A stretch of 64,000 nt of DNA from Pseudomonas moorei (GCF_008801475.1 NZ_VZPP01000001.1:496001-560000), one strand, 5' to 3'; positions 44,497-53,934 are shown, numbered from the stretch's first letter. Numbers and translations: made by a program. The notes: generated by a model not told the origin, from the sequence alone.

Positions 44497-45534
44497 ATGA
44501 CGTTCAATCCCGGAAAAAAACTCTACATTTCTGACGTTACGTTGCGTGACGGCAGCCATGCGATTCGTCATCAGTACTCCATCGACAACGTCCAGACCAT
44601 TGCCCGTGCACTGGACAAGGCACGTGTGGACAGCATCGAAGTGGCGCATGGCGATGGCCTGCAGGGCTCCAGTTTCAACTACGGCTTTGGCGCGCACACC
44701 GACCTTGAGTGGATCGAAGCGGTCAGCGATGTGATTTCTCACGCGAAGGTCGCCACGCTGCTGTTGCCCGGCATCGGCACCGTTCACGACCTCAAGGCAG
44801 CGTACAACGCCGGCGCACGAATTGTCAGGGTCGCCACCCATTGCACCGAAGCGGACGTTTCGCGCCAACACATCGAATATGCGCGCGAACTGGGAATGGA
44901 CACCGTAGGTTTTCTGATGATGAGCCACCTGACCAGCCCGCAGAATCTCGCGACCCAGGCCAAGATCATGGAGACCTATGGTGCCACCTGTATCTATGTG
45001 GTGGACTCCGGTGGCGCGATGAGCATGCAGGACATTCGCGAGCGGTTCCGCGCGCTCAAGGAAGTGCTCGACCCTACGACACACACCGGCATGCACGCTC
45101 ACCATAATTTGTCGCTAGGCGTAGCCAACTCGATCGTCGCCGTGGAGGAGGGCTGCGACCGCATCGACGCTAGCCTCGCAGGCATGGGCGCCGGCGCTGG
45201 AAACGCGCCGCTGGAGGTCTTTATCGCCGCCGCCGATAGGATGGGTTGGCATCATGGCACCGACCTCTACACCCTGATGGACGCCGCCGATGACATCGTC
45301 CGTCCGCTGCAGGACCGGCCGGTGCGCGTCGATCGCGAAACCCTGGCGCTGGGGTATGCCGGCGTCTATTCGAGCTTCCTGCGCCATGCTGAAGTCGCCG
45401 CCAGGCGATATGGTCTCAAGACTGTGGACATTCTGGTGGAGCTCGGCCAGCGGCGCATGGTGGGTGGCCAGGAAGACATGATTGTCGATGTGGCGCTGGA
45501 CTTGCTCAATTGTCCGAAGATCTACCCGACCTGA
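44497..45534 (+). CDS. dmpG: 4-hydroxy-2-oxovalerate aldolase
   Basis: A 345-residue DmpG-type class II pyruvate aldolase: [18 protein letters not shown] at the N-terminus (metal Asp, catalytic His), VDSGGAM, and the metal histidines in [11 protein letters not shown]. It cleaves 4-hydroxy-2-oxovalerate to pyruvate and acetaldehyde and forms a channelling complex with the dehydrogenase. AAAGGA is placed before the ATG. Last enzyme of the dhb core pathway. Confidence 0.97.
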   Translation: MTFNPGKKLYISDVTLRDGSHAIRHQYSIDNVQTIARALDKARVDSIEVAHGDGLQGSSFNYGFGAHTDLEWIEAVSDVISHAKVATLLLPGIGTVHDLKAAYNAGARIVRVATHCTEADVSRQHIEYARELGMDTVGFLMMSHLTSPQNLATQAKIMETYGATCIYVVDSGGAMSMQDIRERFRALKEVLDPTTHTGMHAHHNLSLGVANSIVAVEEGCDRIDASLAGMGAGAGNAPLEVFIAAADRMGWHHGTDLYTLMDAADDIVRPLQDRPVRVDRETLALGYAGVYSSFLRHAEVAARRYGLKTVDILVELGQRRMVGGQEDMIVDVALDLLNCPKIYPT

Positions 45535-45655
45535 ACCCCGGGCTTGATTGGTGCACTGGCGCAACAGGCTTTGGTGATTTTGCTGTATTGCGGTATCAGG
45601 GCGCGGAAAATAAAGTCGGGTGAAAGAAAACAACAACAAAAACGAGGATTGCTGG

Positions 45656-46048
45656 ATGAATTACGCAATGAAAGCGATGTTTGACTGTGTCGACAGCAAA
45701 AACATCGAAGGCTTCCTGAGCTACCTGGCGGATGACGTCGAATTCCGCTTTGGCAACGCACCGAAACTGGTGGGCAAGGTGGCGATCAAGGACGGTGTGG
45801 GCGCCTTTTACTCGCAGATCCAGGGCCTTGAGCATGTCATGACCGGCGTGTGGGAACTCGATCACGTGACTATTATCGAGTTCGACAGCTACTACACCAA
45901 ACACACGGGCGTCACCGTTGGCGTGCCGTGTTGTGTTGTCCTGCGTTTCAATGCCGATCGACTGATCAACGATTACCGGATCAACATCGACCTGTCCCCG
46001 GTGTTCGCTAGTGTGCCCGACAGTCATCTGATCCGCGCCACCGCCTGA
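45656..46048 (+). CDS. SnoaL/NTF2-like protein at the end of the dhb operon
   Basis: A 130-residue NTF2-fold protein: MKAMFDCVDSKNIEGFLSYLADDVEFRFGNAP, GVGAFYSQIQGLEHVMTGVWEL and closing beta strands. GAGGA is seven bases before ATG 45656. The 121-base gap from the aldolase gene is wider than any other in the operon, and a hairpin follows the gene, so it may be the last operon member or an independent unit. Function unknown; not part of the textbook meta-cleavage route. Confidence 0.75.
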   Translation: MNYAMKAMFDCVDSKNIEGFLSYLADDVEFRFGNAPKLVGKVAIKDGVGAFYSQIQGLEHVMTGVWELDHVTIIEFDSYYTKHTGVTVGVPCCVVLRFNADRLINDYRINIDLSPVFASVPDSHLIRATA

Positions 46049-46074
46049 CCTTCGTTCCAGGTTCCCCTGCCAGT

Positions 46075-46109
46075 GACCTGCCAGCTGCCTCTCTCGAGGC
46101 CGGCAGGTC
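46075..46109. terminator. two-tier hairpin after the SnoaL-like gene
   Basis: GACCTGCC (46075-46082) pairs with GGCAGGTC (46102-46109), and inside it GCCTC (46087-46091) pairs with GAGGC (46096-46100) around a four-base loop. Located 27 bases past the stop codon. No T-tract, so it may pause or protect rather than end transcription. Confidence 0.5.
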
Positions 46110-46145
46110 GCCGGCGTTCTGGAAAGACGTGATCAAGGCACCGTG

Positions 46146-47054
46146 ATGAAAGATCTGAATTTGCTGTACATCTTCGAAGCGCTTTGGCGGGATCATTCGA
46201 CGTCAATCGCAGCGCAGAACCTGGGCGTCACTCAGTCGGCCGTCAGCAGTAGTCTCAAGCGCCTGCGCCAGACCTACAGCGACCGGTTGTTTACGCTGGT
46301 CGGCCGGCGGATGGAACCTACACCTTTTTGCGCTCAAATCGCGCCGCGCCTGTTGCAGTCACTAGCCCTGATCCGGGCTGCGGAAAGCCAGATGCTCGAG
46401 TTCGATCCGGGACTTTGCCGCAAGTCGTTTACCGTTAGAATGCTCGATGTGGGGGAAGTGGTGTGCCTACCGCCGATTCTGAAAAAGCTGGCCGCCGATG
46501 CCCCCCTGGCGCGCATGAACACCGTCGGAGGCGGCGTGGAGGAAACCCTCAACGGCTTGGCCACCGGCAGGATCGATCTGGCAATGGGCTTCATGCCGAC
46601 TTTGCAAACCGACATACATCGATTGCCGGTGTTTTCCCAGCACTACGTGTGTGCCATGCGCCGCGACCATCCCTTGGCCAACAAGGTAATGTCCCTGGAC
46701 GAGTTCATCGCTTGCGACCATCTACTGGTGGAGGCGGGCGGTACCGGCCATCAGGCGCTGGAGCGTGCCTTGATCGATGCGGGGGGCGCGGACTGCGTCA
46801 AGATGCGCGTGCCTCATCATCTGTCCAGTCCGCACCTACTGCTGGACAGTGACCTAATCTGGACGCTGCCATGTGCGCTCGGCAAGACGCTGGCGCGCTT
46901 TTACCCGTTGGCTATCCAGCCCTTGCCGCTGCAGATTCCTTCGTTCGAGATTGATCTGTACTGGCACGATCGCTTTCATCGAGACCCACAGAATAAATGG
47001 CTGCGCGAAATGATGGGCCGGGTTTTGAAGAGTCAGCAGGCGCAGTGGCAATAA
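46146..47054 (+). CDS. LysR-family regulator (NodD/LinR-like)
   Basis: A 302-residue LysR protein: MKDLNLLYIFEALWRDHSTSIAAQNLGVTQSAVSSSLKRLR, LFTLVGRRMEPTPF, and effector domain RMLDVGEVVCLPPILKKL and RIDLAMGFMPTL. It belongs to the same broad subgroup as the regulator at 37617. ATG 46146 is used rather than GTG 46143. It ends one base from the convergent LysR gene at 47056. Its target could be the dhb operon or the run of genes from 48429. Confidence 0.88.
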   Translation: MKDLNLLYIFEALWRDHSTSIAAQNLGVTQSAVSSSLKRLRQTYSDRLFTLVGRRMEPTPFCAQIAPRLLQSLALIRAAESQMLEFDPGLCRKSFTVRMLDVGEVVCLPPILKKLAADAPLARMNTVGGGVEETLNGLATGRIDLAMGFMPTLQTDIHRLPVFSQHYVCAMRRDHPLANKVMSLDEFIACDHLLVEAGGTGHQALERALIDAGGADCVKMRVPHHLSSPHLLLDSDLIWTLPCALGKTLARFYPLAIQPLPLQIPSFEIDLYWHDRFHRDPQNKWLREMMGRVLKSQQAQWQ

Positions 47055-47055
47055 C

Positions 47056-47994
47056 TCAATCGGACGCTTTGCCGCTCAGCGTGCCATCGAGTATGAGCTG
47101 CGGCAGATGTAGGCTCAGGTAGTCGATCACACTGCGCACCGAGGGCAACATGCCCTTGGGTTTCGGATACAGCAGATGAATCAGGTGGGGCGGTCCGGCC
47201 CACGAGGGCATCACCACCTCAAGCGCACCGCTGCGCACCCACCCTACGACGATCGGCTCCGGCAACATCGCAATGCCTAGGCCATTGAGCGCGGCGTCCA
47301 GCTGCATGCTCAAATCGTCGGAAATCAGGCAGGGCAGATGGGGCATCAGTCGTTCTTCGTGAACGCCGTTGTGCAGCAGCCAGCGGCCGAAACCATCGTG
47401 CATGTCCGCTGGCAGGCACAGGGTCGGCAGGCCCGATAAGGCCTTGAGGGTGTCGGGGCGGCCCACGCGATCGAGCAGCGTCGGGCTTGCGACCATTAAT
47501 CGCCTGGCGCTGCCCAGGGTTTTCGCCACCAGCCCGGCGGTTTCGTCGATATGGGTGCGGGCACGCAGAGCGATATCGAGTCGCTCCTCATACAAATCGA
47601 CCTCGCGGTCTACCGCGCTCAGCTCCAAGCGAACCTTTGGGTACTTCGCCATGTAGCTGGGCAGGAGCGGTGACACGTAGGTCTTGGCCATGACCTGAGG
47701 GCAACTCAAGCGCACCAGACCTACGGGTTCACGGCGCATGTGCTCGACGCTCTCATAGGCGGTCTGCGCGCCCTCGACCACAGCCTGGCTCAGTGCAAAG
47801 AAATGTTGGCCGGCTTCCGTCAGCGACACCTGGCGCGTGGTGCGGTGCAACAGGCGCGCACCAATGCGTTTCTCCAGAAGGGCAATGTGCCGGCTGAGCA
47901 GGGTTTTCTCGATGCCCGTGGCCCTGGCCGCGGGTGAAAACCCTCCATGCCTGACGACAAGGACGAAGTAGTGCAGATCGTTCAGGTCATTCAT
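47056..47994 (-). CDS. LysR-family regulator, paralogue of the one at 17372
   Basis: A 312-residue LysR protein starting MNDLNDLHYFVLVVRHGGF with HTH ATGIEKTLLSRHIALLE, RLLHRTTRQVSLTEAG, and the C-terminus LYPKPKGMLPSVRSVIDYLS. These segments match the regulator at 17372-18298 closely. It diverges from the SDR gene at 48429 across a 434-base gap containing a REP element. It is the best candidate regulator of the forward run 48429-58664. Confidence 0.88.
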   Translation of the reverse strand: MNDLNDLHYFVLVVRHGGFSPAARATGIEKTLLSRHIALLEKRIGARLLHRTTRQVSLTEAGQHFFALSQAVVEGAQTAYESVEHMRREPVGLVRLSCPQVMAKTYVSPLLPSYMAKYPKVRLELSAVDREVDLYEERLDIALRARTHIDETAGLVAKTLGSARRLMVASPTLLDRVGRPDTLKALSGLPTLCLPADMHDGFGRWLLHNGVHEERLMPHLPCLISDDLSMQLDAALNGLGIAMLPEPIVVGWVRSGALEVVMPSWAGPPHLIHLLYPKPKGMLPSVRSVIDYLSLHLPQLILDGTLSGKASD

Positions 47995-48428
47995 GCAACG
48001 TCCCCCCTTTTTCGGAACCAATAGCAACCCTGTAGGAGCGAGCACGCTCACGATGGACGTCAACGATAACGCGTGCCCGCAGGATGAACGCGGCGCCCTT
48101 GAGTTCCTCGCGAGCATGCTCGCTCCGACAGGGATCACCGTGCTCACGATGATCGTGTTCGCGCCGCATTGGAGCATGGACCCCTTCGGCAGTGGAAGGG
48201 TTTTGCGGCATTTCATTGGTGCATTAAAGCAACAGTCTTTAGTGATTTATTCATCTAGTCAGTGACCGGTCGCCTACCTAAAGTTGAACCACTGACCAGC
48301 CCCCGATGTTGGGCAGCAGCATCACCGAAGGCAGTCATGGTTGTTGGCCAGATTCAGTGCAAGGGCTTAATGCGGCACTTGGCCAGGAACGAGATGAATA
48401 ACAAAAAAGTCGCCAATGGAAGCTAGCT
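47995..48428. other. 434-base divergent intergenic region
   Basis: Between the LysR start (47994) and the SDR start (48429). It holds one REP element (48031-48130) and no gene that I can support. The remaining 300 bases up to the SDR should contain the promoter of the forward operon; TTATTCATCTAGTCAGTGA near 48245 is the most AT-rich part. Confidence 0.5.
48031..48130. repeat. paired REP element (BIME-like)
   Basis: TGTAGGAGCGAGCACGCTCACGA at the left and CGCGAGCATGCTCGCTCCGACA at the right are inverted copies of the Pseudomonas REP core, about 55 bases apart. Written here in two parts; both carry the GGAGCGAGC core or its complement. Confidence 0.8.
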
Positions 48429-49193
48429 ATGAGTGATTTGAACCAACGCAATATCATTGTCACTGGCGCATCCGGTGGCATCGGCAAAGCTTCGGTCATT
48501 GCGTTTGCCGAGGCCGGCGCCCGGGTCATCATGCTGGACCGCGATACCGCCGGTTTGAACGATATCGTTGAAGTGGTGCAGTCCTGCGGCGGTGCCGTCC
48601 ATGCCATACCTTGCGATATCACCGACGAAGCCGCGGTCAAAGACGCCGTCGACGAGGTGATCAGCCGCTTCGGTGTGCTGCACGGCGCTTTCAACAATGC
48701 TGGCATCGAACAGAGCCACCTGCCGCTGCATGAAATCTCCGCCGAAGCCTGGGACCGCATCATCAAGGTCGACCTGACCGGCGTCTTCTACTGCATGAAG
48801 CATCAGATCCGAGCCATGCTCGCCTCCGGCGGCGGCTCTATCGTCAACACGGCATCAGCCCTGGGTGCGGTGGCCATCGCCGCCGCCTCCGACTACATCG
48901 CGGCCAAGCATGGCGTACTCGGCCTGACCAAAGCCGCCGCCGTTGATTACGGCCCGCAGCGAATCCGCGTGAATGCCGTCCTTCCCGGAATCATCGAGAC
49001 CCCGATGATTCTGCGCCTGAGCCAGGAAGACAACTTTGCCAATCAGTTCCAGGCATTGCGCGAGCGCCACCCGATAGGTCGCTTCGGCAAGCCCGAGGAA
49101 ATCGCCGCCGCTGCGTTGTGGCTGCTGTCAGACAAATCCAGTTTCGTGACCGGGACATCCTTGTCCGTGGATGGCGGCTACCTCGCCATCTGA
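48429..49193 (+). CDS. short-chain dehydrogenase/reductase
   Basis: A 254-residue classical SDR with TGASGGIGK, CDITDEAAV, NNAGIEQ, the catalytic Ser in NTASALGAV, Y-I-A-A-K in SDYIAAKHG, and VLPGIIETPM and SVDGGYLAI at the end. It oxidises or reduces a hydroxyl/keto group with NAD(P). First gene of a forward run that continues to the RND permease and the meta-cleavage hydrolase. Substrate unknown. Confidence 0.93.
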   Translation: MSDLNQRNIIVTGASGGIGKASVIAFAEAGARVIMLDRDTAGLNDIVEVVQSCGGAVHAIPCDITDEAAVKDAVDEVISRFGVLHGAFNNAGIEQSHLPLHEISAEAWDRIIKVDLTGVFYCMKHQIRAMLASGGGSIVNTASALGAVAIAAASDYIAAKHGVLGLTKAAAVDYGPQRIRVNAVLPGIIETPMILRLSQEDNFANQFQALRERHPIGRFGKPEEIAAAALWLLSDKSSFVTGTSLSVDGGYLAI

Positions 49194-49267
49194 AAACCGC
49201 TGTTGTGTGGTGTGCGGCCACTCATGAACGGGCGGCCGCGTCATTTGAAAATAAAAAGGTGAGCAAG

Positions 49268-49726
49268 ATGATCATTGTAAGTAAGCGTCTGGAAATCAAT
49301 CCGGCCGGTGAAGTTGAGTTGACCCGAGCCCAGGTCTGGGAAGGTCTGGAAGAAAAGGCGCGCAATCCTATCGGTTATGTCGGCCCGATCGAGCAATGCA
49401 CGATCGTTGAAGAAGCCGAAGGCCGCAACCCATTCATTCGCGAAGTGGTGCTGCACGGTGAAACTCTGCAAGAGCTAATCACGCTTTTCCCGCAAGAGCG
49501 TGTCGAGTTCGTGCGTATTTCCGGCGGCGCACGCGGCATCATCAAGAACATCATCGAAGAAGAGAACGGCACGCTGTTCCTGCGCTTTACCTTCACCTTT
49601 TCCCTGGAAGGCGTGAAGGCTGGCAGCCCGGAAGAAAAAGCCTTTGCCGAAGGCATGGAAATCTCTTACTGCGAAGCGGTAAACACCACGCTGGGCCGTA
49701 TGCGCGCGAAAAAAAACGTCGCCTGA
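49268..49726 (+). CDS. DUF1857 (AtaL-like) protein
   Basis: A 152-residue protein of the DUF1857/AtaL-like group, a START/SRPBCC-type fold: INPAGEVELTRAQVWEGLEEKAR, VEEAEGRNPFIREVVLHGETLQE, FVRISGGARGIIKNIIEEENG and LRFTFTFSLEGV. Members have a deep hydrophobic pocket and mostly unknown function. The ATG at 49268 gives the family length. It lies between two SDR genes, which suggests it handles the same hydrophobic substrate. Confidence 0.75.
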   Translation: MIIVSKRLEINPAGEVELTRAQVWEGLEEKARNPIGYVGPIEQCTIVEEAEGRNPFIREVVLHGETLQELITLFPQERVEFVRISGGARGIIKNIIEEENGTLFLRFTFTFSLEGVKAGSPEEKAFAEGMEISYCEAVNTTLGRMRAKKNVA

Positions 49727-49915
49727 CGGACGAGGGCAAGCGGTGCGGCGATGGCAAGGTCACGCAGGACCTCGGGTTTGATCTCAACCTGTTCTGGGTG
49801 AACGGAGAATGAGAACCCGACCTTGTCCATCGCTCGCTTTGCGCTCTGCCATCAACGGTTGATCGCAACGGAGGCGACCGTGACACGTTGACTTCCCATC
49901 AAGCAGGAGAACGTC

Positions 49916-50680
49916 ATGAGTGATCGTCTGAAGGGTAAGGTTTGTATCATCACCGGCACCGGTGGTTCGATGGGACGAGCCGCAGCACTTATGTTCGCCC
50001 GCCAGGGCGCAAAAGTGGTCGGCTGCGATATCAACCGCGAGTCGGCTGAAGCGACGGTCGACGAAGTGCTGTCGTTCGGGGGGGAGATGGTGTCCCTGAG
50101 CGAATGTGACTTGACCGATACGCTGCAATGCAAGGAACTGGTTGAACTGGCCGTCTCGACCTATGGTCGTGTCGATGTCCTGTTCAATAACGCGGCCATG
50201 GCCTATTTCGGCTGGGTCGACGAGATTTCCGACTTCGATTGGCACCGTACAATCGACCAGGAGCTGAATCTGGTTTTCCACCTGGTACGAGCCGCCTGGC
50301 CTGAGCTGATCAAGACGCCGGGCTCGTCCATCATCAACACTGCATCGGTGTCCGCCTGGTCGACCTATCGCATGTTGCCCGGCATCGCGCATTCCGCAGC
50401 CAAAGGCGCCGTGCTGTCGATGACCCGACAACTGGCGATGGAAGGCCGTACCTATGGATTGCGTGCCAACAGCATTTCACCCGGCTTGATCGAATCCAAG
50501 CAAACGCTTCCGCTGCTGGAAGATCCGGAGTGGGTCGATGTGATGGTCGGCAAGATCATGTTGGGTCGTATCGGCAAGCCCGAGGAAGTGGCCGCAACTG
50601 CGCTGTTTCTGGCCTCGGAGGAAAGTTCGTTCATCACCGGCACGGATATAAAAATCGACGGCGGAACTACCGCGTGGTGA
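49916..50680 (+). CDS. SDR-fold protein with His in place of the catalytic Tyr
   Basis: A 254-residue SDR: cofactor loop TGTGGSMGR, CDLTDT, NNAAMAYFG, the Ser segment NTASVSAWSTY and C-terminal GTDIKIDGGTTAW are normal. In the active site the family Y-x-x-x-K reads H-S-A-A-K (GIAHSAAKGAV), so the proton-relay tyrosine is replaced by histidine while Lys is kept. It may use a different mechanism, or a nearby Tyr (STYRML) may serve. AGGAGA precedes the ATG. The 189-base gap from the DUF1857 gene is without other features. Confidence 0.88.
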   Translation: MSDRLKGKVCIITGTGGSMGRAAALMFARQGAKVVGCDINRESAEATVDEVLSFGGEMVSLSECDLTDTLQCKELVELAVSTYGRVDVLFNNAAMAYFGWVDEISDFDWHRTIDQELNLVFHLVRAAWPELIKTPGSSIINTASVSAWSTYRMLPGIAHSAAKGAVLSMTRQLAMEGRTYGLRANSISPGLIESKQTLPLLEDPEWVDVMVGKIMLGRIGKPEEVAATALFLASEESSFITGTDIKIDGGTTAW

Positions 50681-50812
50681 AACACGCAATGTGCTAAGTC
50701 GCTAACTTCAAGGGATTGTAAATCACTAAAAATATCGCTGTCTTTATGGCCAGCGAGCGTCACGGCTTCTTCAAAACCAAGCACTAATAATAACTAAGTT
50801 GGTGAAGAGAAA

Positions 50813-52507
50813 ATGATCGTCAAGAAAACAAGAGAGTCAGGTGCGCTTGCGTGCGCGCAACGTCAGGATTCGGAAAGTCATCAGTTTCAACACCGGGCGC
50901 TGGCGTGTGCCGTTGTGACCGCGATGACTGCATTCGCCGCCCCCATGGCCAGTGCGTTCGAGTTCAATACCGGCGTCGAAGATTTGAAGATTCGCTGGGA
51001 CAACACGATCAAGTACAGCGCCGCCTGGCGTGTAAAGGATCAATCTTCGAAGTTGACCGGCGACGCCAACCAGGACGACGGTGACCGCAACTTCGACAAG
51101 GGCATGATTTCGAACCGGATGGATCTGTTTTCCGAATTCGACCTGACCAAGAACAATATGGGGCTGCGCGTGAGCGGCGCCGGCTGGTATGACAGCATCT
51201 ACAACCGCAAGAACGACAACGATTCACCGTTCACCAATAACTCGCGCTCTGTGGACTACAACGAGTTCACCTCCGAGACCGAGAAACTGCACGGTCGCAA
51301 GGCGGAACTGCTGGATGCGTTTGTCTTCGGCAAGACCGAAATCGGCGACATGCCCACGACCATTCGTGTCGGTCAACATACTGTCCTCTATGGCGAAAGC
51401 CTGTTCTACGGCGCCAACGGTATTGCGGGAGGCCAGGCACCGACCGATATCGTCAAGTTGCTGTCTGTACCGGGTACGCAGTTCAAGGAACTGGTGCGTC
51501 CGGTGCCGCAGATCTCCGGGCAAATCCAGCTGCGGGACAACCTAGCACTCGGCGCGTATTACCAGGTGCATTGGGAAGCAGATCGCTTACCAGCGGCGGG
51601 CAGTTACTTCTCCACTGTGGACATTCTCGATGACGGCGGTGAACAGATTCTCGCTGGTCCCGGTTCGAGTTTTATCCGTGGTAAAGACAAAAAGGCCAGC
51701 AACTCCGGCCAGGGTGGTTTGCAACTGCGCTTTCGGCCAGAAGATATCGACGGCGAGTTTGGTCTCTATGCCATTCAATACAACGCCAAGAGCCCGGTGG
51801 TGCATGCCAGTCTGAGCCCGGCCTTTGCGCCGGACACGTACGAGCTGGTGTACCCGGAGAAGATCAAGGCCCTGGGTGTCAGCTTCAGTACCACGGTGGG
51901 TGACACCAACGTTGCCGGTGACTTTTCGGTGCGGGACAATATGCCTCTGGTGCCGCACGCCGGTTCGGTGACCGTGTTGCCAGGGGAACAAATCAACAAT
52001 AACAACCACCCTTTGTATCCCGTCGGCCGTACTGCTCACGGCCAGGTCTCATGGATTGCCTTGCTCGACGCTGGCCCGTTGTGGGAAGGCGGTAATTTTC
52101 TCGGTGAAGTGGCGTGGAACCGCCGCCTGAGCATCACCAAGAACGCCGACGCACTGGACCCCAATGCCACCCGCGATGCCGGTGCGGTGCGCATGATTTT
52201 CGAGCCTGCCTACTACCAGGTGCTGGACGGGGTCGACCTCACGGTGCCGATCGGCGTGGGCTATGGCCTGTTCGGCAAGTCCTCGGTGATCAACCCGGGT
52301 TTCAGCGTCAATCATGGCGGTGACTTCAGTGTCGGGCTCAAGGCCGACTACCTGAAAACATGGAAGCTCAGCCTGATGTACACCACGTTCTTCGGCACTG
52401 AAGAAACCGGCGTGGTGCCGGCCAACTCCGCGGATCAATCCTACTCCTACGACCAATCCCTGAAGGATCGCGATTTCATCGCGTTCTCCGTGCAGCGTTC
52501 GCTCTAG
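50813..52507 (+). CDS. DUF1302 family outer-membrane protein
   Basis: A 564-residue DUF1302 protein. An extended N-terminus precedes a signal-like segment (ALACAVVTAMTAFAAPMASA). The mature part is beta-rich with aromatic strand ends (FEFNTGVEDLKIRWDNTIKYSAAWRV, LREAFVFG-like LLDAFVFGKTEIG, RVGQHTVLYGESLFYGANGIAGGQAP) and ends in RSL after FIAFSVQ, consistent with a barrel. DUF1302 proteins accompany DUF1329, YCF48-like and MMPL/RND genes in hydrophobic-compound catabolic loci, probably as the outer-membrane channel. Start of the exporter/importer block. Confidence 0.85.
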   Translation: MIVKKTRESGALACAQRQDSESHQFQHRALACAVVTAMTAFAAPMASAFEFNTGVEDLKIRWDNTIKYSAAWRVKDQSSKLTGDANQDDGDRNFDKGMISNRMDLFSEFDLTKNNMGLRVSGAGWYDSIYNRKNDNDSPFTNNSRSVDYNEFTSETEKLHGRKAELLDAFVFGKTEIGDMPTTIRVGQHTVLYGESLFYGANGIAGGQAPTDIVKLLSVPGTQFKELVRPVPQISGQIQLRDNLALGAYYQVHWEADRLPAAGSYFSTVDILDDGGEQILAGPGSSFIRGKDKKASNSGQGGLQLRFRPEDIDGEFGLYAIQYNAKSPVVHASLSPAFAPDTYELVYPEKIKALGVSFSTTVGDTNVAGDFSVRDNMPLVPHAGSVTVLPGEQINNNNHPLYPVGRTAHGQVSWIALLDAGPLWEGGNFLGEVAWNRRLSITKNADALDPNATRDAGAVRMIFEPAYYQVLDGVDLTVPIGVGYGLFGKSSVINPGFSVNHGGDFSVGLKADYLKTWKLSLMYTTFFGTEETGVVPANSADQSYSYDQSLKDRDFIAFSVQRSL

Positions 52508-52539
52508 TAAAAACAATAAGCCGAGCAGGAGATGTGAAG

Positions 52540-53916
52540 ATGCAAGCAAAACACACGATTTTATGCGCTGCGTTGTGGAGCGTGATGTTCGCGACACCAC
52601 ACGTTCTGGCGGCGGTGTCCCCTGACGAGGCCGCACAGCTCAAATCGACCCTGACCCCCATGGGGGCGGAAAAGGCCGGCAACAAGGAAGGCACGATTCC
52701 CGCTTGGGATGGTGGCTACACCACGGTGCCGGCCGGTTACAAAAACGGCGACTCACGGCTGGACCCCTTCGCCAGCGAAAAGCCGCTGTACACCATCGAT
52801 TCGAAGAACATGGACAAGTACGCCGACAAGTTGAGCGATGGCATCAAGGCCATGTTGAAGAAGTACCCGGACAGCTATCGCCTGGACGTGTATCCGACTC
52901 ACCGCACGGCGGCGGCACCACAATGGGTCTACGACAACACCTTTGCTAACGCGACCCGCGCCAAGTTGACTGACGACAAGGTCTGGGTCGAAGGCGCCTA
53001 TGGCGGCATTCCATTTCCGATTCCGAAAAACGGCGCCGAAGCCATGTGGAATCACAAGTTGCTCTATGCCGGGGAGGCGACCTCATACGCCTTCAACAAC
53101 TACGTCGGCACGCCGGACGGCAAGCTGGTGCTGTCGGTGCGGGGCTATAACAAGGCCATGTTCCCGTACTACAACAAGAATGGTTCGCTTGAAACCTTCA
53201 AGGGCCAATCCACTCTTTTGCGCGTATGGATGACTGATCCACCCATCAAGTCCGGTGAGCAGTTCGTGCTTATCGACTCGACCAACAAACCGCGTCAGGC
53301 CTGGCAATACCTGCCGGGGCAACGTCGCGTGCGCAAGGCGCCGACCCTGGGTTACGACACGCCTTCGGATGTGAACTCGGGGATGGAATATTACGACGAG
53401 TCGTACATTTTTCTGGGCGACCTGGACCGTTACAACTGGAAGCTGGTCGGGAAAAAAGAGCTTTATATTCCCTATAACAACAACAAGTTCCTGCAAAAAA
53501 ACGTGTCGATCGACAAGCAGTTGATGCCCCACCACATCAACCCGGATTCGACCCGTTGGGAACTGCACCGTGTCTGGGTCGTGGAAGCCGATCTGGCGCC
53601 AGGCAAGCGGCATGTGGTGCCCAAGCGTCGTTACTACCTGGATGAAGACACCTGGGGCGCGATTCTGGCGGATGGCTGGGACGGTCAGGGGCAACTGTGG
53701 CGTACCCAGATCTCGTTGCCTTTCCTGATCCCGGACGGTCCTTTCGTGTACCCGAACCTGCAATGGTCGACCCACAACCTGCAAACCGGCGGCTGGAGCG
53801 GCGAGGGCGCGACAGACTGGAGCAATCCTTCCTACACCTTCCACCTCAAGATGCTGACCGATGCCAGGTCCGGCGATTTCACGCCTGAAGCGATGTCGGG
53901 CGAAGGCGTGCGTTAA
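52540..53916 (+). CDS. DUF1329 family periplasmic/outer-membrane lipoprotein-like protein
   Basis: A 458-residue DUF1329 protein with a signal peptide (HTILCAALWSVMFATPHVLAA). Landmarks are LTPMGAEKAGNKEGTIPAWDGG near the mature start, GGIPFPIPKNGAEAMWNH, YLPGQRRVRKAPTLGYD and the RRYYLDEDTWGAILADGWDGQGQLWR segment. The family resembles LolB/LppX-type lipid carriers and is found with DUF1302. AGGAG at 52527-52531 fits ATG 52540 better than GTG 52534. 32 bases after the DUF1302 gene. Confidence 0.87.
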   Translation: MQAKHTILCAALWSVMFATPHVLAAVSPDEAAQLKSTLTPMGAEKAGNKEGTIPAWDGGYTTVPAGYKNGDSRLDPFASEKPLYTIDSKNMDKYADKLSDGIKAMLKKYPDSYRLDVYPTHRTAAAPQWVYDNTFANATRAKLTDDKVWVEGAYGGIPFPIPKNGAEAMWNHKLLYAGEATSYAFNNYVGTPDGKLVLSVRGYNKAMFPYYNKNGSLETFKGQSTLLRVWMTDPPIKSGEQFVLIDSTNKPRQAWQYLPGQRRVRKAPTLGYDTPSDVNSGMEYYDESYIFLGDLDRYNWKLVGKKELYIPYNNNKFLQKNVSIDKQLMPHHINPDSTRWELHRVWVVEADLAPGKRHVVPKRRYYLDEDTWGAILADGWDGQGQLWRTQISLPFLIPDGPFVYPNLQWSTHNLQTGGWSGEGATDWSNPSYTFHLKMLTDARSGDFTPEAMSGEGVR

Positions 53917-53934
53917 AGCAACCTGCAATTCCCC

